DNA of 64,000 bases from Chlamydoabsidia padenii (GCA_025330725.1 JAIWND010000003.1:992001-1056000), one strand, 5' to 3'; positions 52,803 to 64,000 are shown, counted from the stretch's first letter. Notes: a model not told the origin generated them from the letters alone. A program made the numbers and translations.

Positions 52803-52932
52803 GACAAGATGAAACAAATAAACTAAAAGGCTCAGTCATTTCCTGGCCAGTCACCTACTTGCGGAGAAGCACGCATAAAGTGGCGGAAATTGCGGGGAAA
52901 ACTATTTCTTTCTTATCATATATTCAACAATC

Positions 52933-54970
52933 ATGTCTTACTTCAATCGTGTCAAAGTTGAAGATTGGACTGTGAAAGGCGCTATCCAATACTTTGAAGA
53001 AGCAAAAGCTAATGTTGACAAGGTGCCACTACAACTGGTTTTGGACGATCTCAACAATGTGATGAAGGGTGCTCGTGCTGGAAAAAAAGAAGCTGCGGTA
53101 AAATTTTTGCGTACTATGCACGTAAGTTACGAAGAATAGGGCATGTCATGATAAATAAATAAAAACTCACTCTTTTTTTAATGTATAACATAGGAAAATA
53201 TGGAAGGCGAAACACGTCAAGTAATGGGTGGCAGCGTCTCAGTTGGCAGCATCTCTGTTGGCACCCTAGTGGATGCATCAGAATCAGGCACTATTAACTA
53301 CAACTTTAACGTAAGGAACTACTTTGATAGCGTATATATGAATGTTTTTTTATTTATTCAACTTGGTTAAATCTTGTAGGGTGGGCAAGAATCTTTTGCC
53401 TGTGACTTGTCGCCAATTCCCTCGAACAATGAATCCAAAGACTTATACAACTCTTTTCTCAGCGACTCTTACCACCCTAACCGTACCAATGTACATTTTT
53501 ATGAAACAATTGAAGCCTGGCCCAGCTGTACGACAAGAGTAAGTTTATATTTACGTGTTGTCCTAAATAGGGATAATAACTTGATTAATGTATTCTATGT
53601 AGTGGATGATTGATGATTTTGATGTGATTGCTGGCTTGAAGGCGTTTTGGGATGTATCCTCACATTTGGCAACGACTCAAGGAAACATCAGCGACACTCG
53701 TATATTGTAAGTTAGATAGCTTACTTTTTTTGCGGTAGCTTACTTCTCATCATATGGAAACACATACCAATTTTTTTTAAACAGGGCTTTGCACCGTGTT
53801 TTCCCTTTTCTCATCAACCAAAACGACTCTATTACTTTGTATATTGGCCATCATGACGAAATTTTCGATGAAATCAAGCTGCTTACTTCTGGATGTCCGC
53901 CAGTCTCTTCCGATCTGATTCTTTGGTGCTATTCCCTCGCGGTAATGAAGAAAACACAAATCAAACCAAAACCTTACATTCTTCTCTCTTATTCTCTTTT
54001 TAGACTTCAACTGACAAACTGGCAATGATGAAGAAAAAGTGCTTTAAAATTATGGATTTGGCTTATGAAAAGGGTAACGAGACAGATATCTTGGCGACCA
54101 GCATACTTTTCAACATGTAAGTTATAAGTAAAAGGGGAGGTCATTGACATTACTAACATTTAATATTTTGAATTTGATTGTATACTTATAGCGCGCCCCG
54201 AATAGCAAGAAATCATGACAGCTATATGATTGAAGATACATTTGTGCATCTCTACTTTGACTCTTTGTTGGGCGACTTATTCTCCACTGAAGAAATTTTT
54301 TACCAATCATGGTAGGACGTAGGCTTAGTTGCACGGCTTGGAACTAACTCTCTTTTTGTTTTATCTATATTTTTATATAGGGCAAACTCGACTCTGGAAT
54401 CATCATCATCGACGAAACCGGACTGGCTTAACTACATCCGACCCTGGTACACCAAGATTGATATTACCACCTACGAAGTGAAGCCCCCATCAAAGCAAGG
54501 AAATAGTGATCAGTCTGATTTTGTCAAGCTCGGGCTTGAAATGCGTAGGATGGTGAACAAAATGCTGGACGTTATCAAAGTTGAAGATGCCATGGTGTTT
54601 GGTATCTTAGTGGAAGGTAAGTTGACCAAAAGCATAGATCACGATAGCAATATCATTTATTTTGATCTCTTTACTAGGTTATCACGTCACAACTTATGCC
54701 ATGGATTTGAAGGCTGAAGTTTACCGTATGATGCAACTTGGAAAATGTAATCTTATGTCTCAACAATGTGATCTTAAATCGTTCCCTGTCCTCTTCCACT
54801 GCCTCTTACAGGTCAAGACTCTTGCTGCTACCGTTGCCAACAAAATTAAGGAAGCTCAAATTGCAAAGGCAAACGGCAAAAGGAATATCACTCCTGGACC
54901 TACTTGGCGATCGGATGATTTGATGAAGACAACGAAAAAAAAGCGACAATCCGAAGGATCTTGCAACTAA
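52933..54970 (+). CDS. Unrecognised nine-exon protein (495 residues)
   Basis: Nine exons (52933-53121, 53194-53310, 53380-53538, 53603-53706, 53785-53941, 54004-54116, 54192-54311, 54381-54616, 54678-54970) all join in phase with GT-AG borders. The product starts MSYFNRVKVEDW, has an early amphipathic helix region, a Gly/Ser/Val repeat (GGSVSVGSISVG), a mainly alpha-helical body, and late segments MVFGILVEGYHVTTYAMDLKAE and YRMMQLGKCNLMSQ. It ends with a basic Lys/Arg tail. I see no catalytic motif, signal peptide or transmembrane segment and do not recognise the family. It may be a lineage-restricted fungal gene. The reality of the gene is well supported by the splicing pattern. Confidence 0.75.
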
Positions 54971-56440
54971 CTTGCCCCTTGTATATATGTTCTCTCTCTC
55001 TCCCTTCGTATATATATCCTCTTTTTTCTTTTTGTATGATTAATCTCACATTTATCATTAAAAATCATGCCTAGTTTAGTGCATTGTCTTTAATCATCTA
55101 TCTTATTGTCTCGTTGTTTTATTTTTTACTGAAGGTACTGGGGTCATATGCGCAGGCAATTCCAGGACAAATCCTCAGCCCAACCACATCCCATTAGCTA
55201 CCACTTATTCCTGTCTTCTATTCTTAATTTGTAAAATCTTGTTTCTTTAAATAAACTCTTTATGTACCTTTACTGTCTTTTATCAAATTAATGCCGATCT
55301 TTTGTTTTTAAATCCCGATATCGGTTTTGAATACCCGATCAAATGTACCCTGTTGCTTTTTTAAATCTAAAAAAAAAAGTTGACTGACCCTTCTTCTTTC
55401 ACTTGCGCACACTTTATCAAATCGAACCTTCCTTTTTATAGCTATAGACGAGTTAAATTAGTATTCTATAAACTACACAATGCGTATGACTTGATGGATG
55501 TCGACATTTGTAAGTCTCTAAACATGACAAACAAGCACACTAATTCTTTGTATGTATTTTTAATCTCTTCATCTTTATACATTTTTTAGGTACCCCAATG
55601 AAAACAAGTCAATCTTCACGATCAACAAACAGCTTGAGAATACAGTCTACTCCATGGAAAGTTGGCGACAAGTAACCTCTTATCCCTCTTGTCTCCAGGA
55701 TGGTAATAAATGGTCTACACTAGTGGCATTGGTGATGAAGTGACGTTTGATCATCTCGTTTTTATAGGGTGTCCAGTCAAGTAAACCAATACCCAACCTT
55801 TTTTGTAAGCTCCTTTATCTTCCCATTTGCTTGGCTCTAAATGACGGGGGGTCGACTTCACCGTTTGGGGGGGTTAGGAAACACCGACATATGAAACAAC
55901 AATTACCATTTGCAGTTGGTGGACACATCGACAGTATCTAATGGTTATATTAATGTAGATTATTTACTATCCTTCTCTCTCCCTTTCTCTCTACCTATAA
56001 ATTATAGTAATACCCTTTTTTGATACAGTATAGAACTACTCCCCTCCTATCAATTATTAATTAAACAATTAAAATAAACAACTCTTTGATACAATACATA
56101 CTGTCTTTATAAAACTGAAAGTTGACAAAAGGGATTTAATGTTAACAGACGCTTATCGATTCAAACACATCAGATCTTCGCTTGTAAAAAGAAAAAATAA
56201 CAACATTGGTACTCATATGCATTGTCCCACCACGTTAAACCACCATTAGTGCCTGTACCTGGGCAGGATTTTGAACATTTATGCAGATTCACCATTTTTC
56301 AATCACCGCACATGGAGAGAGTCCCTTGATCACCATACACAATATTATACAATAAGATTTTTATTTGTTTCGAATAAAAGTAGGTAGTAATATTAAACTA
56401 AAACAACAATAATAATAACAGTAATAACAATAGAGTCAAT
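54971..56440. other. 1.5-kb gap between convergent genes
   Basis: 3' flanks of the unrecognised gene and of MTHFR. It holds TTTAAATCCCGA (55307-55318), TTTGAATACCCGA shortly after it, and a broken Tudor-like coding remnant at about 55494-55780. A G-run lies near 55864. No other gene is supported. Confidence 0.45.
55494..55780 (+). pseudogene. Possible broken Tudor-domain gene remnant (SMN/SPF30-like)
   Basis: A short exon-like ATG segment (55494-55509), a plausible 80-nt intron, and an exon from 55590 give MDVDICTPMKTSQ and then TPWKVGDK followed at once by a stop. WKVGDK is the first strand of SMN/SPF30 Tudor domains. Downstream, CLQDGNKW (55690-55713) in one frame and GIGDEVTFD (about 55733-55760) in another resemble the following Tudor strands. 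Continuity needs at least two frame changes, so this is either a decayed gene, a sequencing artefact, or chance. No 5' or 3' partner domains are visible. Confidence 0.3.
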
Positions 56441-58476
56441 CTAATAATCATCACCTCCCTTCTGTCTAATCTTCCTGGAGATTTCACCATCAATTTCCAG
56501 ATCAAACAAGCGCCAGATACCATTTTCGTCCTGGAAGTCGTTGTGGACAATATTGATCAAATACCAGCGATTAGAGATATCCAGGATTAATTCGGCGGGT
56601 TTCGTCTTGCGGTCGTAGATTCGTGCCCATTCATTCCATAGTTCAAATGCTTCGTCCTTCCAGGCCATAAATGCTGTTGATTCCACAATGGTTGGTTGGA
56701 CTACTTCTTTACCGGGGAAGACACCCCAAGTGACGGCATTTGGATGATCGCTTTGTGTGTTTGCCCGTAAATCACCCTAAAAGAGAAAGAAGAGGAGGGG
56801 AGTTGATCAGTTATACATGATTCTTTTTTTTTTTTCTTTGTTACCTGTTTATTGACAGCATAGTAAGTGACATTTGGATTCTTGCCAATCTTTTCAATCA
56901 GTTCATCAAGTTTTTCAGGAGAGACAAAGAATTCCAAGTATGCCTTTTGATAGACATAACCGTTTTTAGGGCCCCAGCCATAAGTAGGATGTGAACTCTT
57001 GACGCCATTCACAGCTGGTTGAGAGTTGATGGAGAGATAGCCCAGTAGATTGATACCAGCCAGTCGTTGTCGAATGGTTTCAGTTTCGGCTTCGAGAGGT
57101 TGAGCACTCCAAGGGATTCCAGCAATTTTACCTTTACAATACTTTGCAAATACCATGGCGATATCATCCACGGTTTCCGGATACCCCCACATTTCCTGAC
57201 ATTGATCATTTGCATACTTTAGAGACACGCCCCATCCATCCAATTCACCAAACGCTGGAGATCGAGAATCACCCCATCGTCCATTAGGAAATTCATCCCA
57301 GAATTCAGTGCGTTGAAGATAACTCTTGGTGCGGTTTTTCCAAAAGATCGGTCGGACGTTTTCCTTGGCACGTTTTTGAGTGAGAGCTGGGTGCCATGGC
57401 AGAGGTTTCACTGTTTCGAGAGGAGCCACCAGTTCGAGTCGTTCCAAAATCAGTCGCGAGGATCGCTCGAGGTTAAATGTATAAATGTGGAATCCATGGA
57501 TACCCGCTTGTTGGAATTTGCGAATAAAGTCGATGGTAAGGTTGATACCATATTCCTTGACCGCGGCATCGTCTTCTTTCAAAGGTTCCAAGTCGTCCCA
57601 GATTTTTTGTGGCACAAAGTTGTTGCTGAATGAGATGACACGTTTCAGACCGGTATAGTTCTGGATGGGGAACACACCAGGAAGAATAGGACAAGTGATA
57701 CCAATCGCTCGAGCACGTTTGACAAAGTCCAAAAAGGCATCAACATCAAAGAAGAGTTGAGTGACAATGAGATCAGCACCGGCATCCACTTTTTCCTTTA
57801 GATATAGTAGATCTTGTTCTTTGCTAGGACAATCCGAATGACCTTCAGGATGGCCAGCGACACCAATACAAAAGTAATCACCATACTGTTTGCGAATGTA
57901 TTTCACAAGATCCACCGCATGTTCGAATCCATTTGGAGTTGATTCCCAATCACTTTGGCCTTTGGGTGGGTCGCCTCGTAGTGCCAAGATGTTTTGACAC
58001 CCACAGTCTTTTGCTGCCTAAGTTGATAAAAAAAAAAAAAGTTTAATACAACAACCCTTATCTATTCTTGTTCACCACCCCCTCTCACAACCTGTTTATT
58101 TTACCTTGAGTGCCATGTCTATCTTTTCCACCTCCATATTCGTACATGTCAGATGCATCATCGTTTCCAAACCATACACGGATTGCGCATTAGATACAAT
58201 CTCGGTCGTTAAATCAGCTGAAGTTCCACCAGCGCCCCAAGTAATGTCAATAAATTCAGGCCCCATTCGTTGCATACGTTCCATACGATCGTACAAGTTT
58301 TGAACACCCTATATACAAGTAACTGTCAGTCCAATAAGTATATTCCAACTCCATCCCCACCCCCCACCCTTTTTCCCCTTGTTTCTTACCTGTGCCGTTT
58401 TAGGTGGAAAGTATTCAAATGACCAATAGACTCGGCCTTCTTGTTCAGCTTTTTGAATCTTGTCAATAACTTTCAT
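56441..58476 (-). CDS. Methylenetetrahydrofolate reductase (eukaryotic type)
   Basis: Four exons (58476-58390, 58308-58105, 58017-56845, 56776-56441) give 599 residues. The N-terminal FAD-binding TIM barrel shows [11 protein letters not shown] with the catalytic Glu, [54 protein letters not shown] and [11 protein letters not shown], followed by [13 protein letters not shown]. The C-terminal regulatory half ([50 protein letters not shown]) is the SAM-responsive domain of eukaryotic MTHFR. The enzyme reduces methylene-THF to methyl-THF for methionine synthesis. Fungi usually have two paralogues (MET12/MET13 types); which one this is cannot be decided. The ATG at 58476 gives [11 protein letters not shown] and the expected length. 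Confidence 0.97.
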
Positions 58477-59257
58477 AATAATAATATAGGTTTGTTTTAA
58501 AAAGAAAAGAAGAAGAAGAAGAAAAAAAAAATAGAGAGAGAAGGAAAACAATAAAAGATCATGGCGTTCGTCTTTTTTTTCCCAAACTGATTGTTGTAAC
58601 CCCGATAACCAATCAAATGCGAGATAGCTAAAGATATCCCTTCGTCCAATCTGCACCCCACAGGGAAAAAAAAAAGCCCTGGTTGAGATGCCGACCCTTC
58701 TGCCGATGCGTTTCTTTCTCCTTTTTTCCTCTCACGAACGATGCACTCAACTTATGGCGGGCGAAACAATGCCTCTTGAATTAGACAACTTGACACCTCA
58801 CCATATATACTCTCCTCAGTATACGAACCAATTGTTTAACTTGATCAATCTTTAAAAAGATTATTACAACCATGTTGATAACTTTGGAGCGACAATGTGG
58901 TAGCCTTTGAACAATCCCTTAGCAATTGTTTTTGTAGGTCAAGATCTTGGTGCACGTGCATTGGTATCGGTTATGGTAATCCTTGCTAAGCCTATGAATG
59001 GGCTTCCTTGTGGTCACCTGTAATGTCCATCAAGATTGCTTGCTGATAGTCTTGGTGTTAACACCTGTATAGGTAACTCTTCTTCCTTTGGTGCATTAAA
59101 ACTCATGAACTAATTACTTTTTTCTAGATTTAGAGACTGCCTACAGCTTAATTCGGGGATTGGAACGGAATCATGCCGCATGACCCGATAGACTATAGAA
59201 TAGAATAGACTCGTTTTTATTACCCCTTTTTATGTCCGAATAAAGAAACAATTAATA
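58477..59257. other. Gap upstream of MTHFR
   Basis: About 780 nt of AT-rich sequence with A/G runs near the MTHFR start and a weak ACCCCGATAAC near 58600. No coding sequence is supported. Confidence 0.5.
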
Positions 59258-60100
59258 TCATGATTTTATACTATACTTGATGCCTTGAACCCCAAACGGA
59301 TCCTGTTCTTTAGCGTAAAAAGGGATTATACAATCAAAATGAACCCAATCAGTCTGATTTGGCTCTGTGTGGTAATTCAGGGTGATCTGAAGATGATAGG
59401 TAATCCCTGGAGTAGGTAACTGATCTAATTCAAGTAACAGTTCACACGGATCTTCATGCCAAGTCAATGAAGGCTCACACAGGACATGACTAGTTGCCAT
59501 TAAAATCGTATCTGATCTATGTTGTCTATTCCTCAGTAACCTTTTTCTTTTTTTCCTTTTCTTCTATTCTTACCGACTTGACTCGTAGATTTGGATTCCA
59601 ATGAGGCATGTTTCTCGGGATTGATGCTTCATCCTTGAAAAAGTACGAAGACCGATTAGAAAAGGATCAAACCCATTAATTTGTTGTGGCAGCTCCAACT
59701 CGTACTTCCATTGGGACAGAGCGGATATACCCCAACAGACTCTTGGTTGAATGATGGTGGATAAGGATGATGATGACGATAAGGTGGAGCAGAGGGAGGA
59801 GGGATAAGAGGGAGGCGGGGTTTGAATTAAATTCAGGGGTCGAGCGGCATACAGTGTCTTTCCGTTTTTGGAACCTCTCACACTGGCCCTGAGTGAATAC
59901 TCCATGTCTTCTGATAGTAATGGTAGGGGTATATCGAAACGAAGGTATGGGGGTTCAAGAAGAATGGGCTCACTTTGTGTGCCTACTAATTGAAGATGAC
60001 AGATGGAATCAGGTAACAAACTGTCATTCTGGAGTAACAAGTACCCCTTAAGATGATTAACGACGGGATGATTTTCTAATTCGATGGACAAAGAAGACAT
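59258..60100 (-). CDS. Hypothetical protein, possibly arrestin-like beta-sandwich
   Basis: Two exons (60100-59574 and 59516-59258) join in phase across a 57-nt intron and give 261 residues. The start MSSLSIELENHPVVNHLKG, a GYLLLQND strand, PPYLRFDIPLPLL and MEYSLRASVRG have the strand spacing and the YSLRA-type turn seen in arrestin N-terminal domains. A Ser/Pro-rich insert follows, then further beta-like segments ending in GVQGIKYSIKS. Arrestin-like proteins adapt ubiquitin ligases and receptors in fungi, but no PPxY motif is visible. The family assignment is weak; the gene structure is plausible, with good splice sites. A GA-rich run (60129-60152) precedes the ATG. Confidence 0.6.
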
Positions 60101-60490
60101 ATAAGATATATAGTTATAAAAAAAAAAGAAGAGAGAGAGAGAGAGAGAGAGAAGACAAGACAAGAAAAGACAGGTAATACAAGGAATGAGGTTTTATTAT
60201 AAGTGATTCATATCAAATCTTAAAAACAGTCTACTTTATGTTTGTATTTAGCCATGTGATAAGAATCATAATAATAATAATCGTCGTTTTCTTTATTATA
60301 TATAAAACAAAAAATGTTTCCAGTCTATTGATATTGTTTCGGTGTCAACCCAGTACAAGATGGATGGATACAATCTTTCGTTAGTATTGCCCCACAGTCT
60401 AGTTGATCTTGATAAGAGAGGAGAGTCCTCTTTACATAATAGCCCTATCATTAAAATGATCCACAGATTGAATGATTCTTGGCGCTGGAG
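60101..60490. other. Upstream region of the arrestin-like gene
   Basis: About 390 nt with the GA run and AT-rich sequence. Its far end overlaps the end of a coding-like minus-strand frame. Confidence 0.35.
60129..60152 (+). repeat. (GA)n dinucleotide run
   Basis: About twelve GA units in the leader of the arrestin-like gene, reading as (TC)n in the sense strand. Confidence 0.85.
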
Positions 60491-60810
60491 ATCATTTGGA
60501 GATCGAATGCCCTGTTTGTTCCTTGCCATCGATCCACTTGTTGTTGAATTGCCATTGCCGATTTTCTTTGTTGAGAGAGAGACAAGTTATTGATTTGCCC
60601 GCCAATCGTTGTAATGTTTTGTGTAAACGCCCATCACATGTCCTTCTTGATTTGGTACCCCCGATGCGTTTGTGCTGCCAAAGATCTTCACCAGGGATTG
60701 TCGTCCGTTTCATCTATTACTATAATCCCAGAATCATCGACATCATTGGTGAATATAGAAAGGATTCTATTCCAAGAAGCCTATAAAATAGAAGGAGGAG
60801 ATGCTAGTGT
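60451..60810 (-). other. Coding-like minus-strand stretch, structure unresolved
   Basis: Several overlapping minus-strand frames look coding. One, from about 60625 to a TAA at 60451, reads INNLSLSQQRKSAMAIQQQ and then VDRWQGTNRAFDLQ. Another, ending at 60492, has HKTLQRLAGKSITCLSLN. An exon-like segment after TTTTATAG near 60785 reads ASWNRILSIFTNDVDD and IIVIDETDDNPW. I could not assemble one model that uses all of them. They may be exons of a small gene starting farther upstream (perhaps the one at 61421) or a decayed element. Confidence 0.3.
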
Positions 60811-61157
60811 TTTTGTTGTGGAAACAAGATTCAAATATAATATTTGCCCCTTTATTACCTAGTTTGATATAACAGAAAGCCGTCAACTGATTGTATCAAA
60901 ACATATAGCATCATTCGGATACCATTAATCATAAATCTACCTTTTTTTTTTTCTATAAAAGCATAAAAAGATCACATACAGAGTGCAGCTTGAGTATCAC
61001 ACCAGAGATATGGAAGTAAAAGTCACCAAAAGGAGAAAGAACCTATCAAAAGGATAATGTCAGCAAACAGTTTTCTACTCATTTTTATTTACTTACCTGC
61101 ATGGTTGGTATTTGTGTTGTTCAGAGTACTTGATCTACTGTTTTGTTGAAGATGCCA

Positions 61158-61421
61158 TCACACCAAGTATCCACAAGATTCCTTGCGCATACAATTACTA
61201 GTCATTGCCATACCATTAAAAGGAAATGTTTGACGAGAATAAAGAATCCAACGCCAAAACGATAAGACGATACCATGGGGAGCGACTTGGTTCATTCCTT
61301 GATTATTGTCCAAGACAAAGTTGAAGAGTTTCGTTAAAATAAAAATAAAAAAGAGTCCCGCCACGAAGAGTTCAAGTAGGTATAAAGACAAGTTTGGTGT
61401 AGTGATGTTGCCATTCAACAT
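61158..61421 (-). CDS. Possible small membrane protein (87 residues), 3' structure uncertain
   Basis: From an ATG at 61421 the frame encodes MLNGNITTPNLSLYL, then a strong hydrophobic segment (LFVAGLFFIFILTKLFNFVL) and a soluble tail ending GYLV before a TGA. TTCAAATCCCG at 61532-61542 lies about 111 nt upstream, at the distance seen for other genes here. A GTAAGT donor at about 61096 after an open stretch (KYSEQHKYQPC) suggests that the true gene may continue by splicing out of this frame. I do not recognise it. Confidence 0.35.
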   Translation of the reverse strand: MLNGNITTPNLSLYLLELFVAGLFFIFILTKLFNFVLDNNQGMNQVAPHGIVLSFWRWILYSRQTFPFNGMAMTSNCMRKESCGYLV

Positions 61422-61542
61422 TGTTTCGTTCCATTGTTGATCATGAATATTTTGCAAGGTAAAGAGATAAAGAAGCGGGAAAAGAAAAGAGATAAAAGGA
61501 AAAGCCAAAAAGGAAAACGAAAATGAAAATATTCAAATCCCG

Positions 61543-62397
61543 TTATCTCCCTGTGTTTGGCTATTTCTGTCAAGTGTGTAGGTGATATAAAAAAAGAAAA
61601 TGAAGAAGAATAAACTCAATCGATTGGGAATATACAATAGGGTATTTGTCATGACAACTTGTCCAAAAAAAAGTCGAATCACCAAAAAGCGGAGATCTTA
61701 AAAAAGGGTGACTCTTACAGAACCCTATTTCAGGAACATGATTGGAAGAGAAACCCAAGATTTGTCTTTTTACCGGTCTCACCAATCACAAAAAGAAATG
61801 ACAATCAAAGCATGTTATCTTGCTAATAAAGGAACCAACCAAATGCATTTTCACAAAAAGGCAATCTCTATTTCTTTGTGTTACCCGGATCGAGAAATCC
61901 GTTTGTCCGTTATTGGTGTCGAGAATAAATCATCTTTTTATTACGGTTTGTCAGTTCATATCATCAAGTGAATCAAATGTGGGAAACGGTTAAAAAGAAT
62001 GTGTTTCTTCATTGAGACCTTATGATTGATTGTTCAAAGAACAAGGCATTCCAAGAAATCTTTTCTTCCCCATTCTTGGGTTGAACAATGAGCGATTTCA
62101 AGTTAAAAGTAAAAAAAGGGAACAAACTACTAAATGCAGTAGAAAATGCTAAAAGAGGAAGTGATATATCTGAATAAAGTCATCCATCCGTGCGAAAATA
62201 TGGACAGAGAGTTGTTCTTGATCCATGTGACATACTTCCTTGGTAGTGATCTTGATTGGTTCCAAAGAAAGACGTCGGGTTTTGAAATTCCGTTTTTTTT
62301 TGTTATATATGCCCTGGAAAATGAGTTTCGGGTTTGAATCATCTTTTTACCTCTTTTTCTCTCTTTAAAACCTTACTTTTTTTTTTTAACACTCATC
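61543..62397. promoter_or_regulatory. Divergent upstream region of the OPT transporter gene
   Basis: About 850 nt. CGGGTTTGAA (62329-62338) lies 60 nt before the transporter ATG, with a second GTCGGGTTTTGAAATTCCG just upstream. TTCAAATCCCG at 61532 faces the small minus-strand gene. No coding sequence is supported. Confidence 0.45.
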
Positions 62398-64000
62398 ATG
62401 ACTTCCATTACGGAAAGACATGAAGAAAAGGTCGAATACGATATCCAGGAAACAAAATACGATACCTTTGACGAACAAGTTGAAGTGAAGAATGTAGACG
62501 ACAGGTCTCTTCCCGAAGAATTCATTGAAGAATACCAATTCACATGGCGGGCTGCTATTGTTGGCTCTTTACTGGGTTGTCTTGTTGGTAAGAAGAAGAA
62601 AAGAAAAACGGGTGATTTGCCTCAGCACTAATAATCTTTTTTTAACATATATATATATATATATAGCCGCTTCTAATACATATCTTGGTCTAAAAATCGG
62701 GTGGACTTTTGGTGCTTCCTTATTCGGTGCCATTTTCTCTTTTGCTATCATCAAACCCCTCTCTCGCGTCCTTCCTCCTAAATGGGGTGGTGGTTACTTT
62801 GGTGCTAAGGAAAACTGTACTGCTCAATCAGCTGCAACTACCGCGGGCGGTCTTTCTGCTGGTTTTGTCTCTGGTATTCCTGGTAAGTACATCTCTCTCT
62901 CTCTCTCTCTCTTTATGTTTTTAAAATATGAAACTGACTTTTTTTTTTCCTTCCTACTTGAAGCAATGTACAAACTTGGTCTTATGACTACACCTCGTCA
63001 AGATGCACCTGCTCTTGTACTCTTCACTATCTCTTGCGCATTTTATGGTCTCTTCTTTGCTGTACCTCTCCGACAACACTTTGTGGTGAAACAAGACTTG
63101 ACTTTCCCTACTCCTCGTGCTGCTGCTACTACTATCATTTCTCTTCACAACTCTTTGGAAGGTGAAAAGGATGCAATGAAAAAGGCCAAATGGATGGGCA
63201 TCTGGTTTGCTATCTCCTTCCTCTGGTCTCTTATCTCTTATTGGGTTCCCTTTTTTGATACTAGTAAGTAATTATGCATGCACATGACAATGGCAAAAAA
63301 TTGACTCTTTCTTCCTATTTTATAGTTCACATTTTATGGTGGATTGGTTATTCTGCTGGCTATGTACCATTCATGAGCGCTGATGTAAGCTGGCGCTGGT
63401 CTTTCCGTTGGGATTTCCCCTTCTTTGGTGCTGGTCTGATGACTCCTGGCTCTACTGTGCTGTCCTTCTTTATCTCCTCCGTTATTATCTACGGTATCAT
63501 TGGTCCTCTCATGGTGATCCAAGGCAAATTCGTCAAGCCCTACGGTTTCACTTCTGCAGGCGACACTACTCAATCCTTCTTCTTATGGCCCGGTATTGCT
63601 CTGATGGTACTCTCAACGTTTGCCGAATTGTTGTGTCGATACGATACTTTATGGCGTGGTATTAAAGGTGGTGTGCTGGGTATATATGAATCTGGCCGTC
63701 AAGGTTATTACCGCACTCGCATGGTTATCTTCCGTCAAGAACTTACCGACGAACAAAAGAAGCATTTGACCCTGGAACGTGATCCCGATGAAATCTTTGA
63801 AGATTCCGAATTGGTGCCTACCTGGTGGTGGTTGTCGGGTACTTTTATCTCTATCATCTTTACTTGTGCTATTATGGGTGAATACTTTGGCATGCCTGTG
63901 TATCAATCCATCATCTCCATCATTCTTGCCTTTATCTTCTCCTTTGTGGGTGTCCAAGCTACTGGTGAAACCGATATCAATCCTACTGGTGCTATTGGTA
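62398..64000 (+). CDS. Oligopeptide transporter (OPT/YSL family), 5' part; gene continues past window end
   Basis: Four exons are visible (62398-62587, 62667-62882, 62964-63263, 63326 to the end), with in-phase joins. The acidic N-terminus (MTSITERHEEKVEYD) precedes the first transmembrane segment. Family landmarks are VAASNTYLGLKIGWTFGASL, the GGGYFGAKENCTAQSAATTA block, GGLSAGFVSGIPAMYKLGL, and LTFPTPRAAATTIISLHN, followed by many hydrophobic helices and FSFVGVQATGETDINPTGA. These match YSL-like OPT proteins such as the yeast YGL114W type. OPT proteins are proton-coupled importers of peptides or metal chelates; the substrate cannot be told. A plausible ATG with a T-rich leader and the CGGGTTTGAA element lies just upstream. 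The 3' end is missing. Confidence 0.93.

Larger units (their letters stand above)
50567..52932. other. 2.4-kb gap with poly(A) runs and weak coding remnants
   Basis: No intact gene. Contents are TTCAAATACCGC (50918-50929), TTCAGATCCCGC (51586-51597), GCGGGATTTAAA (51775-51786), an A39 run (51525-51563), an A28 run (52775-52802) and an imperfect 22-bp direct repeat (52581-52602 and 52613-52634). On the minus strand, about 51520-51400 reads as a coding-like stretch (NTLKLADNDSGMMVYKQFFG) that ends in stops, and 51046-50732 is an open hydrophobic frame. Neither can be assigned. Confidence 0.4.

Noticed and set aside
61708..61971. 87-residue plus-strand open frame in the OPT upstream region
   Set aside because: It begins at GTG rather than ATG, lies in promoter space and shows no family features.

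Overview
This window looks like nuclear DNA from a filamentous fungus, most likely an early-diverging Mucoromycota lineage (Mucorales-like). The basis is many short GT-AG introns of about 50-100 nt with pyrimidine-rich ends, AT-rich spacers full of poly(A)/poly(T) and GA/CT runs, fungal versions of housekeeping genes, and families such as an NDT80/PhoG factor, a HSPA12-type Hsp70 and a huge Sel1-repeat protein. No species call is possible from sequence alone. Exon coordinates below come from hand-traced splice sites and conserved reading frames. Gene ends are generally firm; internal exon borders are firm where stated.

Layout: the 3' end of a probable Sin3 corepressor gene (1-630, +); EMC4 (-); a Sds3-like Sin3/Rpd3-complex subunit (-); a five-unit polyubiquitin gene (+); ribosomal protein eL24 (-); an ALDH3-type fatty aldehyde dehydrogenase (-); two very small genes around 11.1-12.1 kb; a 1,940-residue spectraplakin-like protein with a CH-like N-terminus and GAR C-terminus (+); an NDT80/PhoG transcription factor (+); a TALE homeodomain factor (-); a kinesin-4-like motor (-); ribosomal protein uL4 (-); the SPF45/RBM17 splicing factor (-); a HSPA12-like Hsp70 with a Pro/Gly/Tyr-rich tail (-); a SAM methyltransferase with a possible N-myristoylation signal (+); a GCN4/CPC1-type bZIP with two upstream ORFs (-); eIF5 (-); a giant Sel1-repeat protein (+); an unrecognised nine-exon gene (+); MTHFR (-); a possible arrestin-like protein (-); weakly supported small coding stretches; and the 5' part of an OPT-family transporter (+) that runs off the window end.

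The genes are mainly housekeeping (translation: eL24, uL4, eIF5; ubiquitin; splicing; one-carbon metabolism; membrane-protein biogenesis) mixed with transcription regulators and cytoskeletal proteins. There is no metabolic gene cluster, no CRISPR, no intact transposon and no convincing tRNA or rRNA gene. The large gaps (3.9-5.6, 21.3-23.3, 39.6-41.7, 43.1-45.0, 50.6-52.9 and 55.0-56.4 kb) hold simple repeats and a few decayed coding remnants.

The most notable observations are: (i) eL24 can be kept in frame with consensus splice sites only by a one-nucleotide exon; (ii) the bZIP leader carries a short uORF followed by an overlapping uORF, an ATF4-like arrangement; (iii) a motif close to TTCAAATCCCG recurs about 60-130 nt upstream of many start codons in both orientations; (iv) the spectraplakin-like gene has 5.5 kb of coding sequence in one exon.
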